A stretch of DNA of 64,000 bases from Tragulus kanchil. Lineage: Eukaryota > Chordata > Mammalia > Artiodactyla > Tragulidae. The notes beneath the pieces are model-generated. The model was given only the letters and a program-made list of their open reading frames with translations, did not search any database and was not told the DNA's origin. Made by a program: the position numbers and the translations under genes. Shown piece by piece: positions 23,573 through 34,940 of the stretch (the stretch's first letter is position 1; the number at the start of each line of letters is the position of its first letter). The stretch is from positions 71,575,001 through 71,639,000 of the forward strand of contig JAIOJX010000028.1 in NCBI GenBank assembly GCA_022376925.1, given 5' to 3'.

Positions 23573-23952
23573 CATTTTTTAAATTTATTTATAGAAATGC
23601 ATTTTATTTATTTATTTATTCATTTATTTTTGGCTATTCTGGGTTTTCACTGCTGCTACAGGCTCTTCTCTAGTTGCAGGGAATGGGGGCCCCTCTCTAG
23701 TTGAGGTGAGCTGTCTTCTTGTGGTGACTTCTCTTGTTATGGAACTCAGGCTCTAGGGCACATGGACTTCAGTAGCTTCAGCACATGGGCTCCACAGTTG
23801 CAACTCCGAGCAAGAAGAGCACAGGCTCCATATTTGTGGCTCACGGGTTTAGTTGCTCCGCAGCATGTGGGATCTTCCCAGATCAGGGATCAAACCCGTG
23901 TCTTCTGCGTTGGCAGGCGAACTCCTTACCACCCAGCTACCAGGGAAGCCCT
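23573..23952 (-). repeat. CHR-class SINE, long form
   Basis: The plus strand shows ATTTATTTATTTATTCATTT, then the body (CTAGTTGAGGTGAGCTGTCTT, GGGATCTTCCCAGATCAGGG) and the head complement ACCAGGGAAGCCCT. This is the commoner cetartiodactyl CHR type, distinct from the 15538 type. Confidence 0.85.
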
Positions 23953-24164
23953 ACCATGCCTTTTTGTTAATGAGAATGATATCTCCTGCATTAAAACTCC
24001 TGTGCCAGTGTTTCATGCCTCATATTTTAAGATTTATTCTGGCTCATCCTTTCCATTGCAGTATGACACTAGGAACAAATGAAGATGTACCATTCTTTAC
24101 ATTGTTGCTCATCTTAGAGGAAGCACTGATTTTTTAAAATATCTTAGTATATTTAGTATATTTG

Positions 24165-24390
24165 TGTATTTTTCAGTGTATTTGTCTGTTAAGGCTACCA
24201 TAAAAATACTATAGACTGGGTGGCTCAAATAGTAAAAATTAATTTTTCACAGTTATGGAGGCTGGACATCCAAATTCAAGGCACTGGCAGTTCTGGCTTC
24301 TCCTGAGACCTCTCTCCTTGGTTTGCTGGTGGTCACCTTCTCGCTGTGTCCTCACATGGCCTATTCCCTGTGCCTGCACACCTCTGGTGT
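24165..24390. repeat. Ancient mammalian repeat, left half (continues 24684-24848)
   Basis: It carries TTAAGGCTACCATAAAAATAC, ATAGACTGGGTGGCTCAAAT and CACAGTTATGGAGGCTGGA. The right half has ATAAGGACACCAGTCATACT and AATTCAGTCCATAATG. I recognise it as a widespread old mammalian repeat but cannot name its family safely. It was split by the SINE at 24397-24683. Confidence 0.6.
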
Positions 24391-24396
24391 ATCCTC

Positions 24397-24683
24397 ATCT
24401 CTTTTTCTTTTTTTTAATTTTTTTTGGCCACTTTTATTGGTATTTCATGTATTTATTTTCATCCATCTTCGTTCTTTGGCCTGTGTGAGCCTCCCATTGC
24501 AGTGGCCTCTTCTGCAGTAGAGCACTGGCTCTGGGTGCATGCGCTCCAGAGCACCGGCTTGTAATTGGACACATCAGTCCAGCCGCTCCACGGCATGTGG
24601 GATCTTTCCGGGCCAGGGATCAAACTGGTGCCCTTTGCAGTGCAAGGCGAACTCTTTACCCACTGGACCACCAGGGAAGCCCT
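24397..24683 (-). repeat. CHR-derived SINE, subfamily without C-rich tail
   Basis: Reverse complement with T-run, TGGCCACTTTTATTGGTATT, body, and head complement ACCACCAGGGAAGCCC. It is inserted into an older repeat that resumes at 24684. Confidence 0.9.
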
Positions 24684-24848
24684 ACCTTCATCTTTAATAA
24701 GGACACCAGTCATACTGGATTAGGACACACTCTCGTGATCTCATTTAAATTTATTACCTCTTCAGAGGCCCTAGCTCCAGATTCCAGTAACATTGAGGGT
24801 TAGCTGTTCCACATATGAGTTCTGGGGGAACATAATTCAGTCCATAAT

Positions 24849-25278
24849 GTGTCGTAATGCTTATTAATCAAATATTCTGTAATATCTTAGGAAGGAGAGT
24901 GCTGAAGTTGTCATTTATATGTGAAATCAAGTTATAGAAAATATAAATTTATATGTGACTCCTTTATATGAGATGCCATTTATAAGTGAATGCACATAAA
25001 ATAACCCTTAGCTCCATTTTTCAGCCTGTCTCAATAGAACTCACAAAGATTTAGCAAAGGAGCAACCCAGCAGACTAGCAAGTCATACTTCCACATACTG
25101 TTTGACAGGAGGGGCCAAAAAATACCGAGAATCAGAAATACTGGGTGAGACTTCTGCTCGTGTGTCTGTTCTGAGGTCCTATCTACATATTTGGTACTTA
25201 TTCTCTGGAAGCGGGGCTTCTATGTTTGAAAGCAGCCTGAGCCTGACTTAAGTGGCTTTGGAAAGCACAGCCACGGGG
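24849..25278. other. Unannotated intronic sequence
   Basis: No exon or named repeat recognised. Confidence 0.4.
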
Positions 25279-25576
25279 GCTTCCCTGCTGGTCCAGTGGG
25301 TATGAACACTGCCTTGCAGTGCAAGGGACGCCGGTTCGATCCCTGGCCTGGGAAGATCCCACGTGCTGCGGAGTGGCTGGACCAATGTGTCCCAACTACT
25401 GAGCCAGAGTTCTGGAGCACACGCGCCCAGAGCCAGTGCTCTGCGACAATAGAGGCCACTACGATGAGAGGCCCATGCGGGCCAAAGAACAAAGATGTAT
25501 GAAAACAGATAAATGAAAGACCAATAAAAGTGGCCCACCCATCCCCCTCCCTCCGCAACCTCCCCCCCCCCCCAAC
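25279..25576 (+). repeat. CHR-derived SINE with C-rich tail
   Basis: GGGCTTCCCTGCTGGTCCAG head, CCTTGCAGTGCAAGGGACGC, GGTTCGATCCCTGGCCTGG, AAGTGGCCCACCC, a C-rich stretch including a run of about 11 C near 25562-25572, then an A-rich end. Confidence 0.92.
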
Positions 25577-25810
25577 AAAAAATAAAGAAAGCAGAGCCAC
25601 AAGCCTGAGGAGCTTCAGCCACAACACACAATCAAACACAGGCTACTACGGCCCTGGTGCACAAAGACTAGTTGGAGTAGCTTTGTTCCCTCGTGAGGTA
25701 TAGAGCACCTAGTTTTTTCAGAACACTGTGTTCTGTCACATTATTCACAGTGTTCCCATTTCTGAGTTTTTTAATGCCCAAGGTTAAGGATTGCTGAATA
25801 TGATAAATGA

Positions 25811-26010
25811 ATGGTGGCTCAGAGGGTAAAGAATTCACCTGCAATGCAGGAAACCTGGGTTCCATCCCTGGGTCAGGAAGATCCCGTGGAGAAAGGAATG
25901 ACTCTCCCCTCCAGTAGTCTTGCCTGGAGAATTCCATGGACAGAGGAGCCTGGTAAACTACAGTCCATGGGTCACAAAGAGTTGGATACGACTGAATGAC
26001 TAACACTAAC
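25811..26010 (+). repeat. Bov-tA SINE
   Basis: GGTGGCTCAGAGGGTAAAGA, CCTGCAATGCAGGAAACCTG, GGAGAATTCCATGGACAGAG and GAGTTGGATACGACTGAATG in canonical order. Its mate in opposite orientation lies 55 bases downstream. Confidence 0.92.
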
Positions 26011-26064
26011 ACAAATACAAGATGCCCAGTTACATCTGAATTGCAGGTAAACAAACGCTGAGTA

Positions 26065-26275
26065 TGTGCATGCACGCTCAGTCGCTTCAGTCACGTGGAT
26101 TCATTGTGACCCTGTGGACTGTAGCCCACCAGGCTCCTCTGTCCATGCAATTCTCCAGACAAGAGTACTGGTAGGCTAACATGCCCTCTCCCAGGGGATC
26201 TTCCTGACCCAGGGATCCAACCAGCATCTCCTGCATTGCAGACAGATTCTTTAGTGCGAGCCACCAGGGAAACCC
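26065..26275 (-). repeat. Bov-tA SINE
   Basis: Reverse complement order: CTCAGTCGCTTCAGTCACGT, CCTGTGGACTGTAGCCCACC, CTCCTCTGTCCATGCAATTC and CCACCAGGGAAACCC. Confidence 0.92.
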
Positions 26276-26634
26276 AAACAATGAATATATTTTTAGTATC
26301 AATATATGTCTCATTGCAATTTTGGGGCCTGCTTGTACCAAAAAAGAAAATAACCCCTTCATGGGGCATATTAATATTAAACAAAAGTATTTGTTATTTA
26401 TCTGAAATACATGTTTAACTGTGGGTTCTCTATTTTATCTTACAGTTCTCTTTAACAAGATTAAGAATGAATCCTTCTCTTCCATCTTCCTTCCAGGCCT
26501 CACCTCCTTTTAAACGTCTGTCACCAACTTTGTATATTTAATTTCCTGCTCTTAATTTGGCATTCCTGCAAAGGGTAAAAGCCCTATTTCAGACTCCCCT
26601 GCATAATAATTGTGTGATAAATGGTTATAGGTTA

Positions 26635-26815
26635 TTGCTGTTTCATTCTTGAGTCATGTCCAATTATTTTGCCACCCCATGGACTGTAGACTGCCAGGCT
26701 CCTCCTCCATCCATGGGATTCTCCAGGCAAAAAATACTGGAATGGGCTGTCTTTTCCATCTCTGTGGGATCTCCCTGACCCATGGATGGAACTTGGGTCT
26801 CCTGTATTTGGCACT
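26635..26815 (-). repeat. Bov-tA SINE, truncated
   Basis: TTCTTGAGTCATGTCCAATT, CCCCATGGACTGTAGACTGC, CAGGCTCC and TCTGTGGGATCTCCCTGACC. The tRNA-like head is degraded. Confidence 0.85.
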
Positions 26816-26936
26816 CGGTATTAAAACATTAAAGTCAGTTTGGCCCACCTTTTCCCCCCAGGCTGAAATATTTACATCTGTGTGTCAATACCCCATAATA
26901 ATACTTGAATCGCATTAGCTGACATTGTATGCTTAA

Positions 26937-27554
26937 TGTCAGGTCAGTTTAGTTTCTTCCTCAGCTCTGGTCTCATTACAACAAAAATTTGGAGAGATAG
27001 ACCAAAGGGCGTAGAATAACGGACAAGTTACGGCTCAGTTCAGCTCAAGCAGAAAGATTTTTTTTATTATACAGACACTTCCAAGATATGGGAACAAGAA
27101 GACCCAAAAGGAGTCCACCTCATTCTCCCAATCCCTCTTGGCCTCCCTTTTCATACTTCCAGCCCCTCCTTTTGGTTATGGTGTATGCCACGTAGGGCTT
27201 GTACCCACCGCCAGTCAATGAAAGGCAAATGGGGCATACATTCAAAGCCATTGATACAAGTTATGTAACAGCAGGCTGTGTTGTTTTATGTCCATAATTC
27301 AGTCTGTTATAATTAGATGTAGAATACTCATTAGCCCTTACTGGGCTCCTAACTGCCTAAGGTTGCTAGGAGAAGCTCCTGTGCTTGTTTTGTATCCACT
27401 GTGTGCTTAGGGCACACTTGCAGGAGCTGAAAAGTTATTTTGTAGCGTATCTGTAAGCTCTCCTAGGTGTGCCTGGGGTGGAAGTTAAGAGATCAGCTTG
27501 CATCACTTTCAGCCAGCCTCCCCTTGTTGCTCATGTCTAACTCCCTGCCTAACA
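26937..27554 (-). mobile_element. Solo LTR of an endogenous retrovirus
   Basis: A 618-base unit with TG...CA termini: on its own (minus) strand it starts TGTTAGGCAGGGAG and ends CTGACA. It is flanked by a perfect 5-base duplication CTTAA (26932-26936 and 27555-27559). A polyadenylation signal AATAAA lies on the minus strand at 27063-27068, about 125 bases from the 3' end, as expected for an R/U5 boundary. No internal retroviral sequence is attached, so it is a recombination remnant. Class not assigned. Confidence 0.8.
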
Positions 27555-27559
27555 CTTAA

Positions 27560-28062
27560 TAACATGGGGAAGAATTTCTAAATCTCTAAACCCTGGGCTC
27601 CGTCTGCTCACCTGTAACATAAGGGACTGAATCAAGATGTTTTCCCTCAAGACTCCTCTTAACAGTTCCTTGCCACAGGTCTTTAAAATGCCGGTTCTGT
27701 TAATGTTCTCATTTGCCTTGTGAAGCCTAATTATTCCTGTTTCCAGTGAATCTCTCTTGCCTTCAAGTAAGTAGTGTTTAGATTACTAAATAAGTAGTGT
27801 TAAGATTACTCCATTAACAGCTTCCTCTAAAGATGTGCTCCCTAAATGTCTCAAGGGCCAGAAAATGCACCCTTTATTTCTCTCCAGCCCACTCACCCTA
27901 ACACCAGGCTTTGAGCACAGCCGGTGACCAGATGCTGTAATCATGAAAGTGCTGATAATGATGAATTCCGTCGGAGTGGGTTTTCTGCCTGTCAGTTGTT
28001 TCTTGGGAAGAAAAGCCCCTCCGCTGGGTCCACCGGTATCTGAGAGCAGCTCCTTGTTCTCT
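27560..28062. other. Unannotated intronic sequence
   Basis: Between the LTR and the CTCF-like site. A 94-residue reverse frame (27786-28070) shows no family signature. Confidence 0.4.
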
Positions 28063-28082
28063 TCCGCCATCTAGTGGCGCCA
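28063..28082 (-). promoter_or_regulatory. Strong CTCF-like motif
   Basis: The plus strand contains CCGCCATCTAGTGGCGCC. Its reverse complement GGCGCCACTAGATGGCGG closely fits the vertebrate CTCF core (CCACTAGATGGC). It lies about 0.9 kb upstream of the EPHA6 150-base exon. It is outside duplication D8, so it occurs once. Confidence 0.55.
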
Positions 28083-28936
28083 GGCTTGCTCTCCTTCGTC
28101 CTACTTGTTCAGAGCTGCTGATTTCAAAGACTGTAAATCAAATGGATGAATTACTTTATTCTTGTCGTTACATCTAAACGGACTTACAGAATGTTTCTAG
28201 AGAAAAATGGAATGTGTTGATAAAAAAAAAAATAAGTAAAACACAATGGCAGGCTTTAATACCTGAACAGTATAGATTAAATTCATGTAACTTAGCCTCT
28301 TTAATAGGTTCCAATGTTAACTTAAGACAAAAGTACAAAAGTATAGGCTTGACGAAAGAGAAAAGATTATCTTTCTCACAGGCTTTTGTATAATGTTCAT
28401 GTATTTTTAAATTTCAAATAAACATGACTGTAGCAAGCAGATGAAAAAAAGCAAAAGGGAAAGGAAATAAAGTTCTGATAAACGTTAAATGGTTAGAGAA
28501 ATCTCAGCTATATATTTAAATATTTTACTTCAACTAAGCTAGAACTTACTATCATTATTATTTGTACAAGCAATGCAATCTTTAATGAATGTTGAGTGAT
28601 ATTTGGTTTTAATGTCCTGTAATCTAGAACTTTCTTCAAGTGTTATGATAGTGAGTTTGTGTGATTCTAAAGTGAAAATAAATTTCTCCAGTGAACAAAA
28701 TAAAGTATTTCTGAAGTGTGACTTATTCCCATTAAAGCTGTTTTCACTGAATAACTATCACAGGAAAAATACTTCTCTGACAGTTTAACCTCCTTCTGGT
28801 TTTATTTTTATTTAAAATGCCAATGCTGGCATGCAGTGTTTAGGTCTTTCTAATAAAATATATTTAATTGCAGTGCCACTCCCATCTTTAATACACTTAT
28901 GACTCAGATGTAAAAATCTCCCAATTTGTTTTCCAG

Positions 28937-29086
28937 GGTGGAAAAATACCCATAAGGTGGACCGCCCCGGAAGCTATTGCCTACAGGAAATTCTCCTCAG
29001 CAAGTGACGCCTGGAGCTACGGCATTGTCATGTGGGAGGTCATGTCCTATGGAGAGAGACCTTATTGGGAGATGTCTAATCAAGAT
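28937..29086 (+). CDS. EPHA6: EPHA6 kinase-domain exon (150 bp), first copy
   Basis: This is an internal exon of an Eph receptor tyrosine kinase, a membrane receptor for ephrin ligands in cell-contact and axon-guidance signalling. It encodes 50 residues in phase 0, beginning [13 protein letters not shown] and ending at SNQD. Visible motifs are the APE motif of kinase subdomain VIII (residues 10-12) and the subdomain IX helix [12 protein letters not shown] with its structural Asp (residue 24). A pyrimidine-rich acceptor ending in CAG precedes it and a GTAAGT donor follows it. The 150-base length matches the usual Eph exon at this position. The SSASDAW and YWEMSNQD variants fit EPHA6 better than EPHA3, EPHA5 or EPHA7, which have SASDVW and YWDMSNQD (recalled family knowledge). 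The other exons, apart from the 194-base one at 60466, are outside the window. The exon lies in a segment that recurs 1108 bases downstream. Confidence 0.92.
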
Positions 29087-30044
29087 GTAAGTGCCATCCA
29101 CAGTTAGACTGCCACATTGTGAGTGCAGCCACCTTAGCATTGATGGGGAAAGACACCTGTGGCCCTCGCTCAGGTTCGCCCTTATCTTCCTGAGAGCTGT
29201 CCAGGGTCTGTGGCAGAAGCTGAGTAGCCTTTCACTCTGAGCTGTATCAGGTGTTGTAAGGGCACCTGATGGGCTTTGTCAGGTAAGTACCTGTCTATGT
29301 CTTAAATCTGATACTTCCACACGTGTGGTTCTAAAGTAGCATGACTGGGCTTATGCAACAGCCTTGACCCACAGGTGTCAAAAAACAAAGAATAATGTTT
29401 GCCTTTCATTTCTTCCTGAGGACAGTTTAATGTACCGCTGTAAAGAGGAAATTAATTTAGGCTAGATATCCTTTAGCGAAAGAGAAAGATTACCCAATTT
29501 TGTTTCATGTATTTTTAAATTTCAAATAAACATGACTGTAGCAAGCAGATGAAAAAAAGCAAAAGGGAAAGGAAATAAAGTTCTGATAAACGTTAAATGG
29601 TTAGAGAAATCTCAGCTATATATTTAAATATTTTACTTCAACTAAGCTAGAACTTACTATCATTATTATTTGTACAAGCAATGCAATCTTTAATGAATGT
29701 TGAGTGATATTTGGTTTTAATGTCCTGTAATCTAGAACTTTCTTCAAGTGTTATGATAGTGAGTTTGTGTGATTCTAAAGTGAAAATAAATTTCTCCAGT
29801 GAACAAAATAAAGTATTTCTGAAGTGTGACTTATTCCCATTAAAGCTGTTTTCACTGAATAACTATCACAGGAAAAATACTTCTCTGACAGTTTAACCTC
29901 CTTCTGGTTTTATTTTTATTTAAAATGCCAATGCTGGCATGCAGTGTTTAGGTCTTTCTAATAAAATATATTTAATTGCAGTGCCACTCCCATCTTTAAT
30001 ACACTTATGACTCAGATGTAAAAATCTCCCAATTTGTTTTCCAG

Positions 30045-30194
30045 GGTGGAAAAATACCCATAAGGTGGACCGCCCCGGAAGCTATTGCCTACAGGAAATT
30101 CTCCTCAGCAAGTGACGCCTGGAGCTACGGCATTGTCATGTGGGAGGTCATGTCCTATGGAGAGAGACCTTATTGGGAGATGTCTAATCAAGAT
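30045..30194 (+). CDS. EPHA6: EPHA6 kinase-domain exon, duplicate copy
   Basis: I saw no base difference from the exon at 28937-29086, and it has the same acceptor and GTAAGT donor. It is carried in the second copy of a duplicated segment (29504-30585). Because 150 bases is a whole number of codons and both splice sites are kept, a gene predictor would splice both copies in frame and insert a repeated APE/subdomain IX block into the kinase. Such a kinase lobe would not fold as in known Eph receptors. Identity across the flanking intron and the many similar duplications around it point to an assembly duplicate rather than a real extra exon. Only one copy should be kept in a gene model. Confidence 0.8.
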
Positions 30195-30270
30195 GTAAGT
30201 GCCATCCACAGTTAGACTGCCACATTGTGAGTGCAGCCACCTTAGCATTGATGGGGAAAGACACCTGTGG

Positions 30271-32466
30271 CCCTCGCTCAGGTTCGCCCTTATCTTCCTG
30301 AGAGCTGTCCAGGGTCTGTGGCAGAAGCTGAGTAGCCTTTCACTCTGAGCTGTATCAGGTGTTGTAAGGGCACCTGATGGGCTTTGTCAGGTAAGTACCT
30401 GTCTATGTCTTAAATCTGATACTTCCACACGTGTGGTTCTAAAGTAGCATGACTGGGCTTATGCAACAGCCTTGACCCACAGGTGTCAAAAAACAAAGAA
30501 TAATGTTTGCCTTTCATTTCTTCCTGAGGACAGTTTAATGTACCGCTGTAAAGAGGAAATTAATTTAGGCTAGATATCCTTTAGCAGAAAACTATTGAAT
30601 GTTTTCCGACAATGTGTTATCAATATGTCATTTAATAGTATGGTTCTTGGGAGATACACGCTATCTGTTTTGTTTCTGTTTTGGCTGTAAAAGCTATAAT
30701 ATTATAGAACGGGAGAGTTAGCACACATTGGACCTCTACGGACTATCTAAAGTGGTAGAGACAGTAGTCAAAACATGCTAGAATTCTGACGATACAAATA
30801 CTGTCAGAGCTTCAGATATGTTTCAATATTCCACTCCCTCATCCCAGAATTCAGACTCTGTTCACTCATTTGCCTTCCTTGAGGTATCAGATGGTTTCTG
30901 AGACAATGGTAATGGGAAACCTATTCTGATGGGATTCTGCATGTTCGTAGGTGGAAGCAGAGACTGTGTGGCTACAGAAAATCATTAAACATATTCAACT
31001 CTTGTCACATCTCTTTTCTTTTTTCCATTCAGCTGCTTGAGCCTCACCTCTGCAGGTCACACTCATTGTCCTATCCCAGCCTCAAGCTGTCCAAATAGCC
31101 TAAGGGTTGGTTCAGTAACAAAGAATGCTTAATCTTTTTGAATGCTAGACACAGAGGAGAATGGGTTCTGGTTAGCTCACCAGGCTTTTGTTTCTCCCTG
31201 CCTTGGAGTGTTAATTCCAAAGCTGAGTCCCTGTTCAGTCTTGTGGGTCTTATGGACTCTGTGGGGAATGCAGGTTGAGAACCTGCATGTAGCAGGTTCA
31301 AGTTCGTAAAACCCTGTGCAGCCAAGCTTTTAAAATGTTTCATTAGAGCACAAAGCCATGGTAGTTGCAGAGCATTTCCCTCGCTCAGGTTCGCCTTATC
31401 TTCCTGAGAGCTGTCCAGGGTCTGTGGCAGAAGCTGAGTAGCCTTTCACTCTGAGCTGTATCAGGTGTTGTAAGGGCACCTGATGGGCTTTGTCAGGTAA
31501 GTACCTGTCTATGTCTTAAATCTGATACTTCCACACGTGTGGTTCTAAAGTAGCATGACTGGGCTTATGCAACAGCCTTGACCCACAGGTGTCAAAAAAC
31601 AAAGAATAATGTTTGCCTTTCATTTCTTCCTGAGGACAGTTTAATGTACCGCTGTAAAGAGGAAATTAATTTAGGCTAGATATCCTTTAGCAGAAAACTA
31701 TTGAATGTTTTCCGACAATGTGTTATCAATATGTCATTTAATAGTATGGTTCTTGGGAGATACACGCTATCTGTTTTGTTTCTGTTTTGGCTGTAAAAGC
31801 TATAATATTATAGAACGGGAGAGTTAGCACACATTGGACCTCTACGGACTATCTAAAGTGGTAGAGACAGTAGTCAAAACATGCTAGAATTCTGACGATA
31901 CAAATACTGTCAGAGCTTCAGATATGTTTCAATATTCCACTCCCTCATCCCAGAATTCAGACTCTGTTCACTCATTTGCCTTCCTTGAGGTATCAGATGG
32001 TTTCTGAGACAATGGTAATGGGAAACCTATTCTGATGGGATTCTGCATGTTCGTAGGTGGAAGCAGAGACTGTGTGGCTACAGAAAATCATTAAACATAT
32101 TCAACTCTTGTCACATCTCTTTTCTTTTTTCCATTCAGCTGCTTGAGCCTCACCTCTGCAGGTCACACTCATTGTCCTATCCCAGCCTCAAGCTGTCCAA
32201 ATAGCCTAAGGGTTGGTTCAGTAACAAAGAATGCTTAATCTTTTTGAATGCTAGACACAGAGGAGAATGGGTTCTGGTTAGCTCACCAGGCTTTTGTTTC
32301 TCCCTGCCTTGGAGTGTTAATTCCAAAGCTGAGTCCCTGTTCAGTCTTGTGGGTCTTATGGACTCTGTGGGGAATGCCAGGTTGAGAACCTGCATGTAGC
32401 AGGTTCAAGTTCGTAAAACCCTGTGCAGCCAAGCTTTTTAAAATGTTTCGTTAGAGCACAAAGCCA
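30271..32466. repeat. Tandem duplication D9 (offset 1106-1107)
   Basis: Copies are 30271-31358 (garbled on to 31377) and 31378-32466. They differ by single-base indels (CGCCC versus CGCC, GCAGG versus GCCAGG). The left part also occurs in D8, so 29163-29477 is present three times in all. Confidence 0.96.
30586..31377. other. Unannotated intronic sequence (also 31690-32734)
   Basis: Intron following the EPHA6 exon. No named repeat recognised. It is largely repeated by D9. Confidence 0.4.
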
Positions 32467-33124
32467 GGTGGCTCAGTCCTGCAGAGCATTTGCCCTCCAG
32501 TACAGAACGTGACATGACCAGCAAGCTTTGCTACACTCCCAATACTTAGACCTTTTTAGATTCAGGTCATTTACTGTCCTTAAAGGAATTTTATTTGTAG
32601 GACCTTGATGCTCTTTCCTGCCTCTGGGCCTTGTTCGGGGCAACCTGTGACCAGCTCTGTTTCTTAAAATTAAGTCACAAGAACAGAAATTTGTCCCTTC
32701 CCTCCCAGGAAGAATTCGTCTTTTTTTTAACCAGCTATTCAAGGTAACAGGCTCCAAGGATTCCATCACCATAGCTCCTCCTCTCCTCTTAACCCAAGAT
32801 AATGCTTTCCTGCTTTATCTACTGCAGCATGAGTAAAATGGGCCATTCTTGCATATATCTAAAATAAAAAGTCCTCCTCTAGATGAATTCAAGTCCTCAC
32901 TCTGCAGAAGAGCCCTCAGTTCAAACACCTTCCTTTACTGGTGTTCCATTTAGTCCTTAACTAGTTCCGTCAGATTAAAAACCACCTAACTCAGAGGACT
33001 CCAAACTTTACTACTATTATACCCATGCCGGTAAAAAGTTCTTGAGTATTCACAACTGACGTATGTGTATTTATCTGCACATTATATACAAGTACTACTG
33101 TACTAGTATATTCATTTTTCATTT

Positions 33125-33460
33125 AAAAAAGTATTTATTGAGTATCTTCTCTGTCTCTGGAAGTATAGATACAAGGGAAAACAACCCTGATTGAACTTTT
33201 ATGAAACTGAGGCTTTAAGGAAGTGGCATGATTTCCCTCAAGTCATATAGTAAGTGCTCTGACAGTGATATTAGAAGACAATTATAATGCCTTTCTAGAA
33301 GAAGTCATGGATGAGGAGAAGACAAGAGGAAATAACTGCCACTTTCATGGTGGTTTAGTTTACAGTCCATTGGCCAGTGATTTCTGCTCTCATTGAGTTT
33401 ATATTCTAACAAGAGGGAAACAGACTGTAAACAAAGTAAATCAGTAAAATATACATACAA
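33125..33460 (+). repeat. L2/MIR-like ancient fragments
   Basis: GTATTTATTGAGTATCTTCT, ACTGAGGCTTTAAGGAAGTG and CATTGAGTTTATATTCTAAC match the old L2-type and MIR-type pattern loosely. Repeated at about 34227-34560 by D10. Confidence 0.4.
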
Positions 33461-33512
33461 TATAGGGAAAAGTAAGAAAGGAGGATAAGAAATATTAGGG
33501 ATTTGGTTTATT

Positions 33513-33838
33513 TTTTTAAAGATTTTATTTATTTATTTATTTATTGGAGGGGGCAGGTTGGGGAGGGAGGGGGCAGGCGGACCACTTCTCTTGGTCTTTC
33601 ATTTATCTATTTTTCATCCATCTTTGTTCTTTGGCCCGTGTGGGCCTCCCATCGCGGTGGCCTCTGTTGTCTCAGAGCACTGGCTCTGAGCGCATGCGCT
33701 CCAGAGCCCAAGCTCAGTGATTGGACACATCGGTCCAGCCGCTCTGTGGCACATGGGATCTTCCCAGGCCAGGGATCGAACTGGCGCCCCTTGCACTGCA
33801 AGGCGGTGTCCTTACCCACTGGACCACCAGGCAAGCCC
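33513..33838 (-). repeat. CHR-derived SINE with C-rich tail
   Basis: The plus strand has TTTATTTATTTATTTATTGG, a G-rich tract, then the body with CCATCGCGGTGGCCTCTG and head complement CCACCAGGCAAGCCC. Its right end coincides with the D10 junction. Confidence 0.92.
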
Positions 33839-34614
33839 TGCTATTCAAGTCAGGCTCCAAGGATTCCATCACCATAGCTCCTCCTCTCCTCTTAACCCAA
33901 GATAATGCTTTCCTGCTTTATCTACTGCAGCATGAGTAAAATGGGCCATTCTTGCATATATCTAAAATAAAAAGTCCTCCTCTAGATGAATTCAAGTCCT
34001 CACTCTGCAGAAGAGCCCTCAGTTCAAACACCTTCCTTTACTGGTGTTCCATTTAGTCCTTAACTAGTTCCGTCAGATTAAAAACCACCTAACTCAGAGG
34101 ACTCCAAACTTTACTACTATTATACCCATGCCGGTAAAAAGTTCTTGAGTATTCACAACTGACGTATGTGTATTTATCTGCACATTATATACAAGTACTA
34201 CTGTACTAGTATATTCATTTTTCATTTAAAAAAGTATTTATTGAGTATCTTCTCTGTCTCTGGAAGTATAGATACAAGGGAAAACAACCCTGATTGAACT
34301 TTTATGAAACTGAGGCTTTAAGGAAGTGGCATGATTTCCCTCAAGTCATATAGTAAGTGCTCTGACAGTGATATTAGAAGACAATTATAATGCCTTTCTA
34401 GAAGAAGTCATGGATGAGGAGAAGACAAGAGGAAATAACTGCCACTTTCATGGTGGTTTAGTTTACAGTCCATTGGCCAGTGATTTCTGCTCTCATTGAG
34501 TTTATATTCTAACAAGAGGAAACAGACTGTAAACAAAGTAAATCAGTAAAATATACATACAATATAGGGAAAAGTAAGAAAGGAGGATAAGAAATATTAG
34601 GGATTTGGTTTATT

Positions 34615-34940
34615 TTTTTAAAGATTTTATTTATTTATTTATTTATTGGAGGGGGCAGGTTGGGGAGGGAGGGGGCAGGCGGACCACTTCTCTTGGTCTT
34701 TCATTTATCTATTTTTCATCCATCTTTGTTCTTTGGCCCGTGTGGGCCTCCCATCGCGGTGGCCTCTGTTGTCTCAGAGCACTGGCTCTGAGCGCATGCG
34801 CTCCAGAGCCCAAGCTCAGTGATTGGACACATCGGTCCAGCCGCTCTGTGGCACATGGGATCTTCCCAGGCCAGGGATCGAACTGGCGCCCCTTGCACTG
34901 CAAGGCGGTGTCCTTACCCACTGGACCACCAGGCAAGCCC
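34615..34940 (-). repeat. CHR-derived SINE with C-rich tail (D10 duplicate)
   Basis: Second copy of 33513-33838. It continues into ATTTTAAATATATAAAATAT intron. Confidence 0.92.

Larger units (their letters stand above)
28396..30585. repeat. Tandem duplication D8 (offset 1108), carries EPHA6 exon
   Basis: Copies are 28396-29477 and 29504-30585, with no difference noticed. The 26-base spacer (CGAAAGAGAAAGATTACC...) is a shortened, error-containing version of the sequence just left of copy one (28355-28395). The duplication therefore extends left but is corrupted at the seam. Confidence 0.97.
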
